Part shown: positions 1-11,178 of the stretch, in pieces
How the letters are laid out: every line of letters begins with the position of its first letter
Position numbering within the stretch: the stretch's first letter is position 1
From: Argopecten irradians
Taxonomy: Eukaryota; Mollusca; Bivalvia; Pectinida; Pectinidae
Assembly (NCBI RefSeq): GCF_041381155.1
Contig: NC_091145.1
Location: forward strand, 39,695,882 to 39,759,881
DNA: 64,000 nt
Direction: 5' to 3'
The notes under the pieces: model-generated
The model's database searches: none
Seen by the model: the letters and a program-made list of their open reading frames with translations, nothing else
What the model was told of the DNA's origin: nothing
Program-made: the position numbers and the translations under genes

Positions 1-98
1 TTTTCTGTGATCGCTGACATGGAACAGTCATTTGAACAGCCGTTTTCTGTGATCGCTGACATGGAACAGTCATTTGAACAGCCGTTTTCTGTGACACG
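1..98. repeat. 42-bp tandem repeat, continuing off the left edge
   Basis: Two full copies and a partial third copy of a 42-bp unit beginning ttttctgtgatcgctgacat. The copies are identical where complete, so the array is recent. It is truncated by the window start and its true length is unknown. Confidence 0.9.
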
Positions 99-550
99 AC
101 AATTGCGACGTCACAATTATCATTATCATGACGTCATAATAAGCGGTTGAAGTTCATAGTCTATATGACTGCCAACTGCGCTTGGTAAGGCTACACAATA
201 GGAGCGCAGTGTAAATATAAATGTATCTATGATATAATCCATAAATTGTAATACATAATTATGCCATTGGTTTATAATATTTCTATCCAAGATAGTTTTG
301 TGTACCGTATCTTGTCCTTGTTCCATTGCTTCATATAATTTCTATCCTTTCAGGTCGTGACCTAGAAATAGCACCACATGTGCCGGAGAGCCAGCTCTGT
401 AGTCCACGCTATCCAATATAACCTCTGGTGATTCCAGTGGAGTTAGTATCATTCCGGAGCAAGTCAGCCCTCTAACCACGTGTCTAGTGGGTCATCTCAC
501 CATATTGACCCAGAACATCCTCTACGAATCTCCTTGTATATACCATACAC

Positions 551-1012
551 ACTACATATCATTTGACAGGATCAGAGGTTATAACCAACCATTCAGGACA
601 ATATTCCTGGATGTGAACGCTACTTTACATATTATTTGATTGGATCAGATGCACCGTACTATTGAGTGGAGACTTCTTGGAATATAACCTTACCTTACAT
701 ATCATTTGATTTGATCAGGTGTAAACAACACTAAGGAGAGACTTCCTTGAATTGAACTTTACCAAGCACATATCATTTGACTGGATCAGATGGTATCAAC
801 CATTGCGGACAAGCTTTCTGGAAGTAAACTTTACCTTAAATACCATTTGACTGGATCAGGTGTAACCAACCATTGAGGGGAGACTTCCTGGAACAGAACT
901 TTACCAAGCACATATCATTTGACTGGATCTGGTGCATTTAATCATTGAGGGGAGACTTCCTGGAATAGAATTTACCTTACATATCATTTCATCGGAAACC
1001 TTCCTAGAAGTA
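551..1012. repeat. Degenerate ~71-bp tandem repeat, about 6.5 units
   Basis: The motif catatcatttgactggatca recurs with its atttga core at 561, 633, 704, 775, 845, 918 and 987, a spacing of 69-73 bp. Between the cores lies a diverged block containing gagacttcctggaa. The copies differ substantially, so this is an old array. Confidence 0.8.
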
Positions 1013-1863
1013 AACTTCACCTTTCCTAGATAACAAAGTATATTGCGCATATTTTGTAACCATGACACCATGAGGATAATCTAAGCGCTGATATATAATG
1101 ATGGTTCTACAAGTGTACAGAAATATTGGTGTGAATGTTCTGTTACACTTCCACTTTTTGTTGAATTTACGGCATTGTATGGAGATTTAATAACATGTTT
1201 TAAGACATTTCACGAATATGGAACCATGATATTTACATCTTCACAGTAATATATGTTGTAATCGTGTTGGTGTACAAACAATAGTTCTATTACCCAATCA
1301 ATATCACCCATGGAACATTAAACGTAGCATCTGATTGGTTAGCATAAGGATTTTACTTAGAAATACATGCTCAACGAAAAATATATGTAATTGTTTATAT
1401 TGAATCTGATCTTTTATTTTTAATGTAATTGTGTTCTTATGTCGTCTATGTGATACTGTACTGTAAATCAACTAATTTTTGCGAGCGATTTGATTTCGTG
1501 GGAAAATATAAATCGCTAAAATTATTCGCCACACAAAGTGTCAAGCATACATGTACGCAGAGTATAGCCGTAAAATTCTAAATGGTCGTGACAAAATGAG
1601 TTAAACAATTGATTACGAAATTAAAAGGTCTTGGGAAAATGTTCAGCCTAAGATCATGGGATTATGGAGACCATGAAAATGAGTTGGTTTATAGTATCTA
1701 GTATATATATGTATATATTTATACATTAGTTATAGAGTTTGATGGACCCCATCAACATAACCCGAGGGATATGTCACAATGTTTTATACAAATGGCGTTA
1801 TTAATAAAATATATATTCACTTATTTTAGTCTTGTTTGATAGAGTAGATTACACAGCACACAT
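1013..1863. other. AT-rich non-coding stretch
   Basis: No coding exon or array was recognised. A short self-complementary stretch containing agcgattt and aaatcgct near 1485-1535 resembles a terminal piece of an interspersed repeat, but its boundaries cannot be set. Confidence 0.5.
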
Positions 1864-2048
1864 ATTCCGTCTTGCATATTACAGAGTTATCTCCCTTGCG
1901 GATAGGTAGCGATTGTTATGTCGTTATTTTATGAGCACAATTCATGTCGTTATCTTCGAAACGTATGAAGTCACGCTCGTAACACATGACGTCATAATCA
2001 ATACCTACCCGCAAGTGCAGATAACTATGTAATATGAGAATTCGGAAT
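1864..2048. mobile_element. MITE-like element with ~45-bp imperfect terminal inverted repeats
   Basis: The left end starts attccgtcttgcatattaca and continues gagttatctcccttgcgg. The right end, ending ttcggaat at 2048, is its imperfect reverse complement (agataactatgtaatatgag). The interior is about 90 bp, has no coding capacity and contains a TGACGTCA site. This matches a short non-autonomous DNA transposon; a target-site duplication was not clear. Confidence 0.7.
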
Positions 2049-2127
2049 AACGAAAACAAAACGCTCAAAGAGGCTCTATATCTGCATGTGATTAAAGATT
2101 AGTATATCAGATACCCAACCTAAAGCT

Positions 2128-2220
2128 GTATCAGCGGCGTAGCTAGGTCTGGATAGGCCTGCATGCCTGGGGGTGCAGAGAACGACAACTCCTTGCTCAG
2201 GGTCCAGGGGCGAAGCTGGT
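2128..2220. mobile_element. Possible DNA-transposon terminus fragment
   Basis: The stretch begins atcagcggcgtagctagg. The form CAGNGGCGTAGC is typical of hAT-type terminal repeats. It is followed by GC-rich sequence unlike its AT-rich surroundings. No matching opposite terminus was found in the window, so this is at best a broken end. Confidence 0.3.
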
Positions 2221-2389
2221 TTGTTCTTGTAATCTCGGAAATGAAACAGTAGATCACTATATATACATCTGTCCCTAATTAAATAAGCTTAGTCTAAAGA
2301 ATACAATGTGTATAAGAAATCATCAGGTTTGCATAAAATCCACTACAGTTTGTATTAGATTGAGGAGCTAAGTTCATAATATGGAGGTT

Positions 2390-3030
2390 ACACATATTCA
2401 ACACGAGTGAGTTATTTTTTTTTAATTTTTAAAAAGAATAACTTACGAGTGTAGAACAAATTCTATATTCAACATCCATGAGTCGTGTGAACTGTTTCTA
2501 CCACAATGATATTCGTTTCCAGCCGATAGAAATACGGTGAGGATAAGGTAATCTGTATTGGCTGAAATATGCAAATAGGGTTACAGTAATATAATATTTT
2601 CATCAGCAAAAACGTACTAATTAATATTCAAATATTTTCTTTTTTCAATTTTGAATATCTTAAAGATGAAATGTTACTCATTTAATGTCTTATTGAGTTT
2701 TATTTTCCATAGTTGCTTCAGTAATATAAAACTCATCGTTGCATTATATAAAAGCGTGCGCACGGCACGGTGCGGTCTTCTCCCGTCAAATATTCATCAG
2801 ACCATTGTAATCAAGTTCAAGTCAGTATTAGACTCGTTTAGTCTACTAAACTCATCAGTGAAATCCTTTCCGTCAAAATGCGTTAAACATATAATAAGTA
2901 TTTCATGTCGATTTTACACCCCTCATGTTTTGACACAACGGCCACGACACATACTCTTTCTAAAAAATCAGTTTAGGCATCAAGCGGCGATCGCAATTAC
3001 ATAGTATGACGACATTCGAATATTGAGGAA
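2390..3030. repeat. Interspersed repeat copy A (shared with 16715-16990)
   Basis: It starts with ttcaacacgagtgagttatt, including a small hairpin at 2401-2452. Near its end it carries gcatcaagcggcgatcgcaa followed by a diverged tagtatgacgacattcga. The same two blocks in the same order occur at 16720 and 16815, closer together. This supports a shared non-autonomous element, copy A carrying extra sequence. The 117-codon open frame inside it is not supported as a gene. Confidence 0.5.
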
Positions 3031-4539
3031 ATAAGGAAAAATCTCACCGCAAGTGTTACACTTCCAAAGAAATAGTTCTAAATCAAATTAAAGATAAAGA
3101 GCGTGTGTCCATATTTCGCCGTTATTTACTTGCTTTTCCCATAGAAGATTGCTATTGTTTGTATAAGAGATACAGTTAATAGTCTAAATGAAAGGTTCCT
3201 CATATTCTTACAAAATTCAATTATTTACAAAAGTATTAATACTATATTTTTGTATGAAAAGAATTACAATGCCTCCCGATTTCAGGTGCCATTTTCCTGT
3301 AAGATGTCCATATTTCGCCATTTTGGTAAATAAAGACGATTTAATGTAAATATAAAAAAATATATATGAAGTAAATTTATGTCCACGCACTGTCATTTGA
3401 TTATTAAATCATGTGGAATCAGACACAATAAACAAAATTTTCTATCAAGTCAATCCCTTTGATACCCCCACAGGAAGTTTTATAAGTTGATGGCTCATTC
3501 ACGGTGCTGGTTGTGTAGTGGTCAGTATATATATAGGGTGCACGTGTGGTCTCTGCTTTTTGGTTCCTCTTGTTTCGTTCTTTGTGTAGTTTGTGGTGAT
3601 GGGTTTGGTTGGCTGTGTTCTTGTGGCACTGATGATCGTAAAGTGGAGTAGCTCCGCGAAGTGTTCCATAATCTGGTCTGTAAAATTGTGTTGTCCGCGA
3701 AGTTTTCAATCCCAGGTACGATCGCATGTCAACGGCGCCAGTATAATATTTTAAAGTTTGATGATGATGTGAATTGATATGGTTGTTGGATCATCGTCTG
3801 TGAAGATTCACGTAGTTGCTGTGTTGATGAAAGACGAAAAACTCCAATGTTGTGTCGACGTTTTATTTATTTCATTCTGTAATACATATTTACATTTCAA
3901 CTTACAATATACGTGTAACCATGGTTATTATAAGTACACAGAGTAATGCTGTGGTTGGCCCCGAAATTGGACCAGACACAGGGTGTGTCCGCTATCCGTC
4001 CCTCTACTCTGTATATCTGAATATCACTCCCAGTCCCTTATATATTCTGTTTCGATATTGGCATACGTGTACAAATGACAGGTAACTCATGTTAGTACAA
4101 CATAAAATTATATAACAACAAGGAACCCATCTATACACCAGACTGTTACGTCGCTGACAAGTAGACATTTGACCTGGAGACGCAACACGAGTATGTCTCA
4201 AATACCGTACATTAAGTCTTGAAGATTTTAATAAATAATAATTAAAGATTTCTAAAATAATACTAATTATACCATAGTTTTTGCCCCTCCTAAGAACCGT
4301 GCGGGGAAAAGGACTGATTATCAATGTGGAATGAAATTGTATTGTTTGAATATTGTACGAAGAATATCTTCATTTCTTACTGTTACTTCGCTGTTCAACT
4401 TGTTATCATAAAAATCGCGAAATTTTGACCCGGCGAAAGATGGACACCCGCTATAATTGAATGCAAGATGTTTTAACACACGAAAAATCATGAGCATGCA
4501 GTATTGTTTCATTGTCGGAAACATATGAGACATCGCTCT
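3031..4539. other. No supported gene; AT-rich with short open frames
   Basis: Several open frames of 77-106 codons occur on both strands, but none shows convincing codon composition or a recognised domain. The phrase tgtccatatttcgcc occurs twice, near 3107 and 3307, a short direct repeat. Confidence 0.5.
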
Positions 4540-4783
4540 ACGTTTGTGAACGTAGAAACAAAAACGTTTGTGAACGTAGAAACAAAAACGGAAACAAAAA
4601 CGTTTGTGAACGTAGAAACAAAAACGTTTGTGAACGTAGAAACAAAAACGGAAACAAAAACGTTTGTGAACGTAGAAACAAAAACGTTTGTGAACGTAGA
4701 AAAAAAACAACGTTTGTGAACGTAGAAACAAAAACGTTTGTGAACGTAGAAACAAAAACGTTTGTGAACGTAGAAACAAAAAC
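4540..4783. repeat. 24-bp minisatellite with 36-bp variant spacing
   Basis: The core acgtttgtgaacgtagaaac occurs nine times, starting at 4540, 4564, 4600, 4624, 4660, 4684, 4710, 4734 and 4758. Normal spacing is 24 bp; twice an extra 12-bp acggaaacaaaa makes it 36, giving a 60-bp higher-order unit. Each core holds the inverted pair acgtt/aacgt. Open frames of 71-157 codons on both strands across this block are repeat artefacts. Confidence 0.95.
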
Positions 4784-5626
4784 AAGAAGAAGTCACATGT
4801 TGTTAGTTTTCATGGTCGGCTATAATCCACGTTTCATGTTAACCACCATGATATATACATACATTGTAGTGTCTTATCCGCCGGGTGTATATTTAGACGA
4901 CGAAGCTGGTAGTGCAGCATTACTTACTATTAACCCCAGTGAGGACGTGACATACATATACGTGATGATCAAGGTGTTCTTTTGAAAAGATATTTCGCAA
5001 GACTGGTGGATATTGCGTTACTCTCTGCTATCTAAAATCTGCTGGATTGTACAGCAACCAGAAATCTGCCTATTTGAAGATGAGCAAATACCGTTTTCAT
5101 GAAATTGTTATTAGTATTTTTTTTTTTTATTTTTTTTTTACTTTAAAATTTTTTTTTATTGACATGATGTTGCAGTCAAAAGGATTGAATAACAAGCAAA
5201 GCTATATAAATTTTTTTCATGTGTAGATAACAGGTTAAAATATTTGAAATAAATAATTACATAACAACTAAACATAGAAAAGGTAACTATTAGGTTATGT
5301 ATACAAATTACATAAATACATACATTCACATACACACCATTACAAACACATACATTATAAACTTAATACAGATATAGCAATTTTCGAACTAAGGTATAGG
5401 AAATAGATACATATGAAATACAACATTTTAATATGACTGACAAACAGTTAGGTGGTTTAACCAAATGTCCTTGTGCATTATCTGATAAGGTCTGAACTTG
5501 TGTATAATTGTATATATTTATTAAATTATTAAATTAATTTATTAACACACAAACACAGAATTGCTGTTCAACTGGGTTCCATCGTAACCAAGGATTATAC
5601 TAAATTCTACAGTCAATAACAGAGAC
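4784..5626. other. Non-coding, with poly-T tracts
   Basis: Runs of T occur at about 5117-5160. The part next to 5627 is probably the 3' untranslated tail of the minus-strand retroelement that begins there, but no clear end was found. Confidence 0.4.
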
Positions 5627-6335
5627 TTAAATTTTACAAATATTAAATCGTTTAGACTTTCCAATGAAATGTTGAATATTGTTAAGCATTTGTTTATTTA
5701 TATTAATATCACAAATATTCCATCCATATAGAAATGTATCAACACTAATGTGATTATGTGTATTATTGTATCTGTTGTTGTTTTGGAATAATTCATTGCG
5801 AATATTAATATAAAGGGGACATTCCAAAAAATAATGAAAAACTGTCTCAGATGAATCAGAACAACTACATGATGGGTTATCAGTTAAATGATCATGGTGT
5901 AAATCAGACTTTTAATCACTACAACTATTTCTAAGTTGAGTAAGTATGATATTTGCCCTACTTTCCCCTTCAGATTTAAAAGTATCTACAGATATCATAT
6001 CAGTAACTTTATTTTTATCAAATAGGTGAAACTTGCATGAGAAGGAGAGTTAAAAGGATTTTCATCTGAGGTATTACACTGTGCGGCACATGAATGGAAA
6101 GAAACTATAATAATAATTGTTAGTCCTACAAATTGGGGGATTAAACTGTGTTGTGTGACGAAGAGAGTAGCGATTATCATTAGGATTATTGATAAAGGGT
6201 ATTAGAATATCTTGTAAATACTGAGAGGATATATTGTGCATTGATTTATACATCATGATATATTTATATTTTTCTCTTCTGGCAGTCAGATATTCCCAAC
6301 CAAGTTCAGTATAAAGTTTATTATGAGAAGTCTGA
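5627..6335 (-). mobile_element. Non-LTR retrotransposon remnant, C-terminal end of reverse transcriptase ORF (copy 1)
   Basis: Read on the minus strand from 6335 down, broken frames give KLYTELGWEYLTARREKYKY, then NRYSLRHTTQFNPP, then CSCSDSSETVFHYFLECPLY and a tail containing DTFLYGWN. This order is characteristic of the region after the polymerase domain in jockey/CR1-like elements of molluscs, including the Cys/His C-terminal motif CxCx(n)Hx(4)C. At least one frameshift and a stop lie near 6060-6075, so it is dead. Only about 230 codons of the 3' part remain; no catalytic YADD block was found. The family name is inference. Confidence 0.75.
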
Positions 6336-6604
6336 TCTTAAGCCTGTAATTATTCTTGCTGCTTATAGTAGACCATAACCCCACCCAATTAAATTTTTCA
6401 GTTCTTTTATTTCCTTGCACCTTACGGTTCATCAGAAAACGTACATTAATAAATACAGTGCAACAAAACTTATACACAATCACATATATATTTAACACAC
6501 AGACACACATACATAGTACAGATACACCCAACACGTGCACAACCGCTACGCTAGTGTAGATGATGTTTCTACGTTCGTTTCAAACAGTATTTAGTCTTCT
6601 TTTT

Positions 6605-8136
6605 TTTCATGGCCAAAACTATAAGTTTCCCTAAATTAGATAATTCTTTATTATTTCTTGTTCCAAGGACTTGAATAAATTTGGCCACGCTAGGTTTATT
6701 ATGATAATATATTTTGATAAAACGGTTTCTAATATCTGAGTGATTATTGCATTTAATTATGAAATCGTACTCATCTCTAATGTCATCATCATCACAACAT
6801 ATACATTTTCGACTGTGTCTCTCTATATGTCTATATCTACCCGGTTTCTACATTTAAGTTATGAGAAGATAATCTTATTTTTTCATTGTTTTTGACATGT
6901 TATCGAGCAAAAGGTATAGTTAAATACTGTTTCAAACAAAATTCACCACAAATATGTTTGTATAAAGAACACTTAGATGACGGATTGATAAATTCTAAAC
7001 AATATTGTTGAAAATTATCAATCATTCGAATTTTAATTGTATTCAGTACTCTGCTCTCATTAAATAAGTCAATATTAACAGCATTCCATAGCTATTCTAG
7101 CCATAAGCTAACTAATTCATTACTGATATTATCCAACCACTCACTACCCCCTCTATCATATCTGTATAATATGTTTTTAAAACACGATTGTCTGTAGACT
7201 TGATTTTCAACCAGTATTTAAAAATTCTTAATTTTCTAACTATATGTAGAGGAAGTCTACCAATGCTAGTTCATGATATATCATAACGTTAGGAGTACTT
7301 TACTTAACACCTAAAATTCTCTTACAAAAACTTAAATGTAATTTTTCAACTCCAGACGCTTTATGGAATCCCCATACTTCCGATCCAAAATTTAAAATAC
7401 TGCCAACATATGTGTCAAAAATACCTATTTGGGTTTCAATGTTAAAATAATTTCTATAACATACATTCAATTTTGAAAACATAGCCTTTCTCCCCTGCTC
7501 AGCTATTTTTTCATGTGTTATAATGAATTTCCCATTATATTTCACCAAAAGTAATTAAAGGCCCACTACCTTTCCGGAGCAAAATTTAAAGGTTTCTAAA
7601 AATCATAAATAACATAAGAAAATATATACGGATGGCCTAAGATGAGGTTACAACGCCAAACATATGCAAGTTATCCTGCGTAATATATGATAACAGTTGG
7701 GTTTCATCTCGCTATTTTGCCTTCTGCTGCAGTGATAATCAACTACCGCGCGGTATTTAGCACGACGGCGGGAAACATAAGACGACCCGCGTTATGAAAA
7801 TTAACATTTTATTTATCTAAATTAAATTGTTCAGAAGACGATGATAAGTGTAGCATTACCGGTAAGTTGCTAACTTATGCAACTCTATAAAATAATCGAT
7901 CTCGTTTTACATTTCCATTTTAAAAATTAAAAGCTGTTTCGGAAAGGTGGTGGGCCTTTAAAGCTATCAACATTTTCAATTGCCGAACCATCGAAATGCC
8001 ATTTCTCAGAGTCTTTTAGTTTACCTCCATTTCTGAAAACGATAACTTTAGTTTTTCAACATTTAATGTTAACTTCCATTTGTAAGTATAAAGAAATGAA
8101 GAATGTATATAATACAAAGAATAAGTTAGCAAAACA
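6605..8136 (-). mobile_element. Non-LTR retrotransposon remnant, C-terminal end of reverse transcriptase ORF (copy 2), split by a MITE
   Basis: On the minus strand from about 8095 down, broken frames give KTKVIVFRNGGKLKDSEKWH and ENVDSF, then (after the MITE at 7555-7961) VKYNGKF, NFGSEVWGFHKASGVEKLHL, and finally RHIERHSRKCICCDDDDIRD with YYHNKPSVAKF. This is the familiar order from the end of the RT domain through the LNFGSEVWGF region to the C-terminal Cys motif. It differs in sequence from copy 1, so two families are present. In-frame stops and frameshifts show it is inactive. The best-preserved segment is 7300-7548. Confidence 0.8.
7555..7961. mobile_element. TTAA-flanked MITE inserted in a retroelement ORF
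   Basis: TTAA at 7555-7558 is followed by aggcccactacctttccgg; the other end reads cggaaaggtggtgggcct followed by TTAA at 7958-7961. The terminal inverted repeats are about 18 bp with one mismatch. TTAA duplication is the mark of piggyBac-type transposition. The interior of about 360 bp has no transposase. The retroelement reading resumes on either side, so the insertion is younger than copy 2. Confidence 0.85.
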
Positions 8137-8683
8137 TTAAAGGGACAATTCACTCAGGCTAATTCTTTTACATAACCAAGAAGCAACATATGGCATAAAT
8201 GTATTGTTCTACATTTCTTATGAAACATATAACATAAAATATTGACAAATTCCACGTCATTGTTTAGTATTTTAATCTATACCGTTGTAATTATAAATCG
8301 TTGATCAATACGATTCAGCAGGTAAAATATGTTCGCTGTATCTATACCCGAGCCAACGTCACGCACGTTTAACAAATGAACTACATAACCACTGAGGAGG
8401 TGATAAAAATTTTTTTAGACGAGCCAATTCACCTAATAAGGTAAACACACTATTCTCAGAGCGATTTGAGCAGTTCTAGGCAAAAGTAGCATTACTCTAT
8501 GAGCAAGGGACAGGGTTCGGCATACAGCAGCGAGCGAGTTTGAACACTCCACACGCATTTCACCACCATGGGCTTTTCTGGCATATTACAGTAAAACCAA
8601 CTGATCTAATTTCCATTAGAACTGGGTTTTTTCCGATATATGTACAAATTTTAATGTTCTTTTAGCCTGAATTGTCCCTTTAA
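8137..8683. mobile_element. Second TTAA-flanked MITE
   Basis: TTAA (8137-8140) is followed by agggacaattcactcaggct, and the right end tagcctgaattgtccct is followed by TTAA (8680-8683). The inverted repeats are about 17-20 bp with a 3-4 base indel. There is no coding capacity. Its termini differ from the neighbouring MITE, so it is a separate family with the same target preference. Confidence 0.85.
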
Positions 8684-9240
8684 CATTATTATTTTTTAAT
8701 TAAAAAGACATGAAAAAATAAATGGATTTACACCTTTTGAGCTTTCAATTATTTTATATATTTCATTATAAGAGAACCCAGTGATTGAGCATAATGATAC
8801 TCTATAGTTCTATCCAATTTGGAAGGTGAATAAAAATGAAATACAAAATGTACAAAAGTAATCTATGATTGCAGTAAATATTCATACGATTACATAATGA
8901 TTCAAGCTTTTATATATTACACGAGAAATAATGCGGCTAACGTTACAATGCAATATCGCGTTCTTTGGACTAATTAGCTATGATCATGACTGTCCTGAAC
9001 TACTCTACGCAATATCCCTGTACAATGTACAGGTCTTCTTACGATGGATTTAATAGTTACGGATTATTTTGTAGTGTTGATAAAGTAGGCCATCATCGTA
9101 TATAGCTTTTTACCTCAAACCAGTATTGATCATGCGGATATACCATATATATAATGATTAACAATATTCTTATTTAAAAGAGCACTGTAGGGAAATACTA
9201 GAGGTATATCGAACGTATAGCCATTCGGGCGTAATACAAA
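8684..9240. other. Non-coding, possible degraded retroelement flank
   Basis: AT-rich sequence with no recognised domain. Because it continues beyond the second MITE it may be further upstream remnant of retroelement copy 2, but translation on the minus strand is too broken to say. Confidence 0.3.
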
Positions 9241-9279
9241 AGTCACGTTCGCATGTTATTGTTGTTACTCAGTGAGTAC

Positions 9280-9380
9280 ACAGAACTAGAGTGACAGCAG
9301 ACAACACAGGAGAAGAACACAAACAGATATATCTGTGTCTGGTCCAGGGACACTCACCATGTGCTGATTATTAATTAACG
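9280..9380 (+). other. Candidate 5' untranslated exon (donor at 9381)
   Basis: A less AT-rich block with cagcagacaacacaggagaa ends ttaattaacg and is followed directly by a consensus donor gtaagt at 9381. It holds only a trivial open frame (ATG TGC TGA). It could be a first exon of the gene whose coding exons begin at 11074 or 26334. The start is arbitrary and no convincing TATA box was found. Confidence 0.25.
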
Positions 9381-9920
9381 GTAAGTTTTACTTGTTCCTT
9401 TCTACAGGTGTGCACTATTATCACTTATTTATTTGATAAACAACAATCATTCAAATGTACATACATTGCAATGGGCTCAGTACCATGACTTGACATTTTT
9501 ACAATGTACTGTCCTACATTAAAAATAAAAATCGTTATATTCTGTATACAGTTTACCACACATATGTAATATAAATCTAGTAAAGGACACAGAGCTGCCC
9601 GAATGATGTCGCTATGTAGAACGTCACTATAAATAGATTTCAGACTTATACATTGTATATTATAAGGGAATCCTACCACACACACTAGTAAGGCCGAGGG
9701 TATCTGTCTTCTTCTGTACGGGATTATATGCCTGATAAGTCTAGCTATTGTGACTTCACTAATCATAGATGTAATAGGATATAAGAAGAGGCTTTTGCAG
9801 ACTTAACCTGATTAATCGATTGTCAAATGTAACTGTTTAGTACTTGTATTCAACGACCGTGTTATTTTGTAAATTTCTTAATACAAATGTACAAGGTACA
9901 AATATAATGTAGCTCATGGT

Positions 9921-10595
9921 CTTATTGCATGGTATCATTGCATTGTAATTACATATGATATCATTGCGTGGTAATTACATATGGTAACATTAAATGGTAA
10001 TTACATAAGATATCATTGCATGGTAATTACATATGGTAACATTAAATGGTAATTACATAAGATATCATTGCATGGTAATTACATATGGTAACATTACATG
10101 GTAATTACATAAGATATCATTGCATGGTAATTACATATGGTAACATTGCATGGTAATTACATATGGTCTCATTGCATGGTAATTACATATGATATCATTG
10201 CATGGTAATTACATATGGTAACATTACATGGTAATTACATATGATATCATTGCATGGTAATTACATATGGTCTCATTGCATGGTAACTACATATATCATT
10301 GCATGGTAATTACATATGATATCATTGCATGGTAATTACATATGATATCATTGCATGGTAATTACATATGATATCATTGCATGGTAATTACATATGGTAA
10401 CATTAAATGGTAATTACATATGGTCTCAATACATGGTAATAATATATGGTCTCAATACAAGGTAATTACATATAGTATTGTATCGTTACATGGTAGTTAC
10501 ATATGGTCTCATTGCATGGTAATAACATGTTGTACTTTATCATTACATGGTAATTACATATGTTATTATTGTATCATTGCATGTAATTACCATGT
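9921..10595. repeat. 26-bp minisatellite, about 25 copies
   Basis: The unit is ggtaattacatatgatatca plus ttgcat, with variants carrying ggtaac, ggtctc or aagata in the middle. The variants alternate in blocks, suggesting duplication of multi-unit segments. Later copies (10430 on) are more diverged. The 92-codon open frame at 10420-10698 is an artefact of this array. Confidence 0.95.
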
Positions 10596-10599
10596 AAAT

Positions 10600-10980
10600 A
10601 TACCATATGGTCCGTGGTCCGTGGTCCGTGATCCGTCCGTCCTTCCGTCCGTTAACAATTTTATACCACTTTTTCTCAGATCTCAGAAAGTATTTTAAGG
10701 GATCTGTCTCACATTTCACATGCAGGTTCCCCTAGGGCCTTAGTCCTGCATATTGTATTTTGGGACCGTTCGATAAACAAGATGGCCAATAGGCCGCCTT
10801 CTTGAATTTTGATAATTGAAGTTTGTTACCTAATTTTTCAGAAATTACTGAAGGGATCTCTCTCAAAGTTTATATGTACATAGTATATGTATGTAGTCAA
10901 AGTTTGAAAAGCAGAGAAAATATCCCTCTTTCCATTGTCAGACGTAGATCATTCTTTGGTGAGCGCCAAGATCCCTCTGA
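10600..10980. repeat. Interspersed repeat with ccgtccgt tract
   Basis: A low-complexity start (tccgtggtccgtgatccgtc and following ccttccgtccg) leads into sequence containing aggttcccctagggccttag and gaccgttcgataaacaagat. The last part holds two parallel ctcag/ttcag...gaagggatct phrases at about 10680 and 10840. The composition and this start are typical of high-copy bivalve repeats, from memory; boundaries are approximate. Confidence 0.45.
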
Positions 10981-11073
10981 GATCTCTTGTATTTCTCCAG
11001 CATGAGTCGTCCTTGTCGAGTCCATTTACCGTAGCAAGGGTATATCAGTAATGACTATGATTGTATATTCTAG

Positions 11074-11178
11074 CCTGCACGTTCGTGGCCGAGTCCATTG
11101 GCCGATGTTGCGGGTGTGTTGACGATGAGGAGGAGCAGGTCCCGGTCAAGGACAGGAAGTGTGTGATGGCAAGCACAG
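11074..11178 (+). CDS. Candidate internal coding exon, Cys-rich, possibly upstream exon of the PPxY membrane-protein gene
   Basis: An acceptor (tgtatattctag) precedes 11074 and a donor (acag|gtgaat) follows 11178. The 105-bp interval is GC-rich for the window and open in only one frame, giving ACTFVAESIGRCCGCVDDEE then EQVPVKDRKCVMAST. It enters and leaves in phase 1. The exon at 26334 can accept phase 1 (G|TT then ATG GAC), so the two could join without breaking frame, across a 15-kb intron. An ATG at 11166 would give MASTVMDC as an alternative start. No family is recognised. It may instead belong to another transcript. Confidence 0.4.

Noticed and set aside
2651..3004. 117-codon open frame
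   Set aside because: Lies in an interspersed repeat, low-complexity composition, no domain.
3419..3727. Frame beginning MRSYLGLKTSRTT, recalling the LRSFLGL block of Ty3 reverse transcriptases
   Set aside because: Only a few residues match and nothing upstream or downstream extends the similarity.
9921..10595. CRISPR-like appearance of regularly spaced repeats
   Set aside because: Contiguous tandem units with no unique spacers in a eukaryotic setting.
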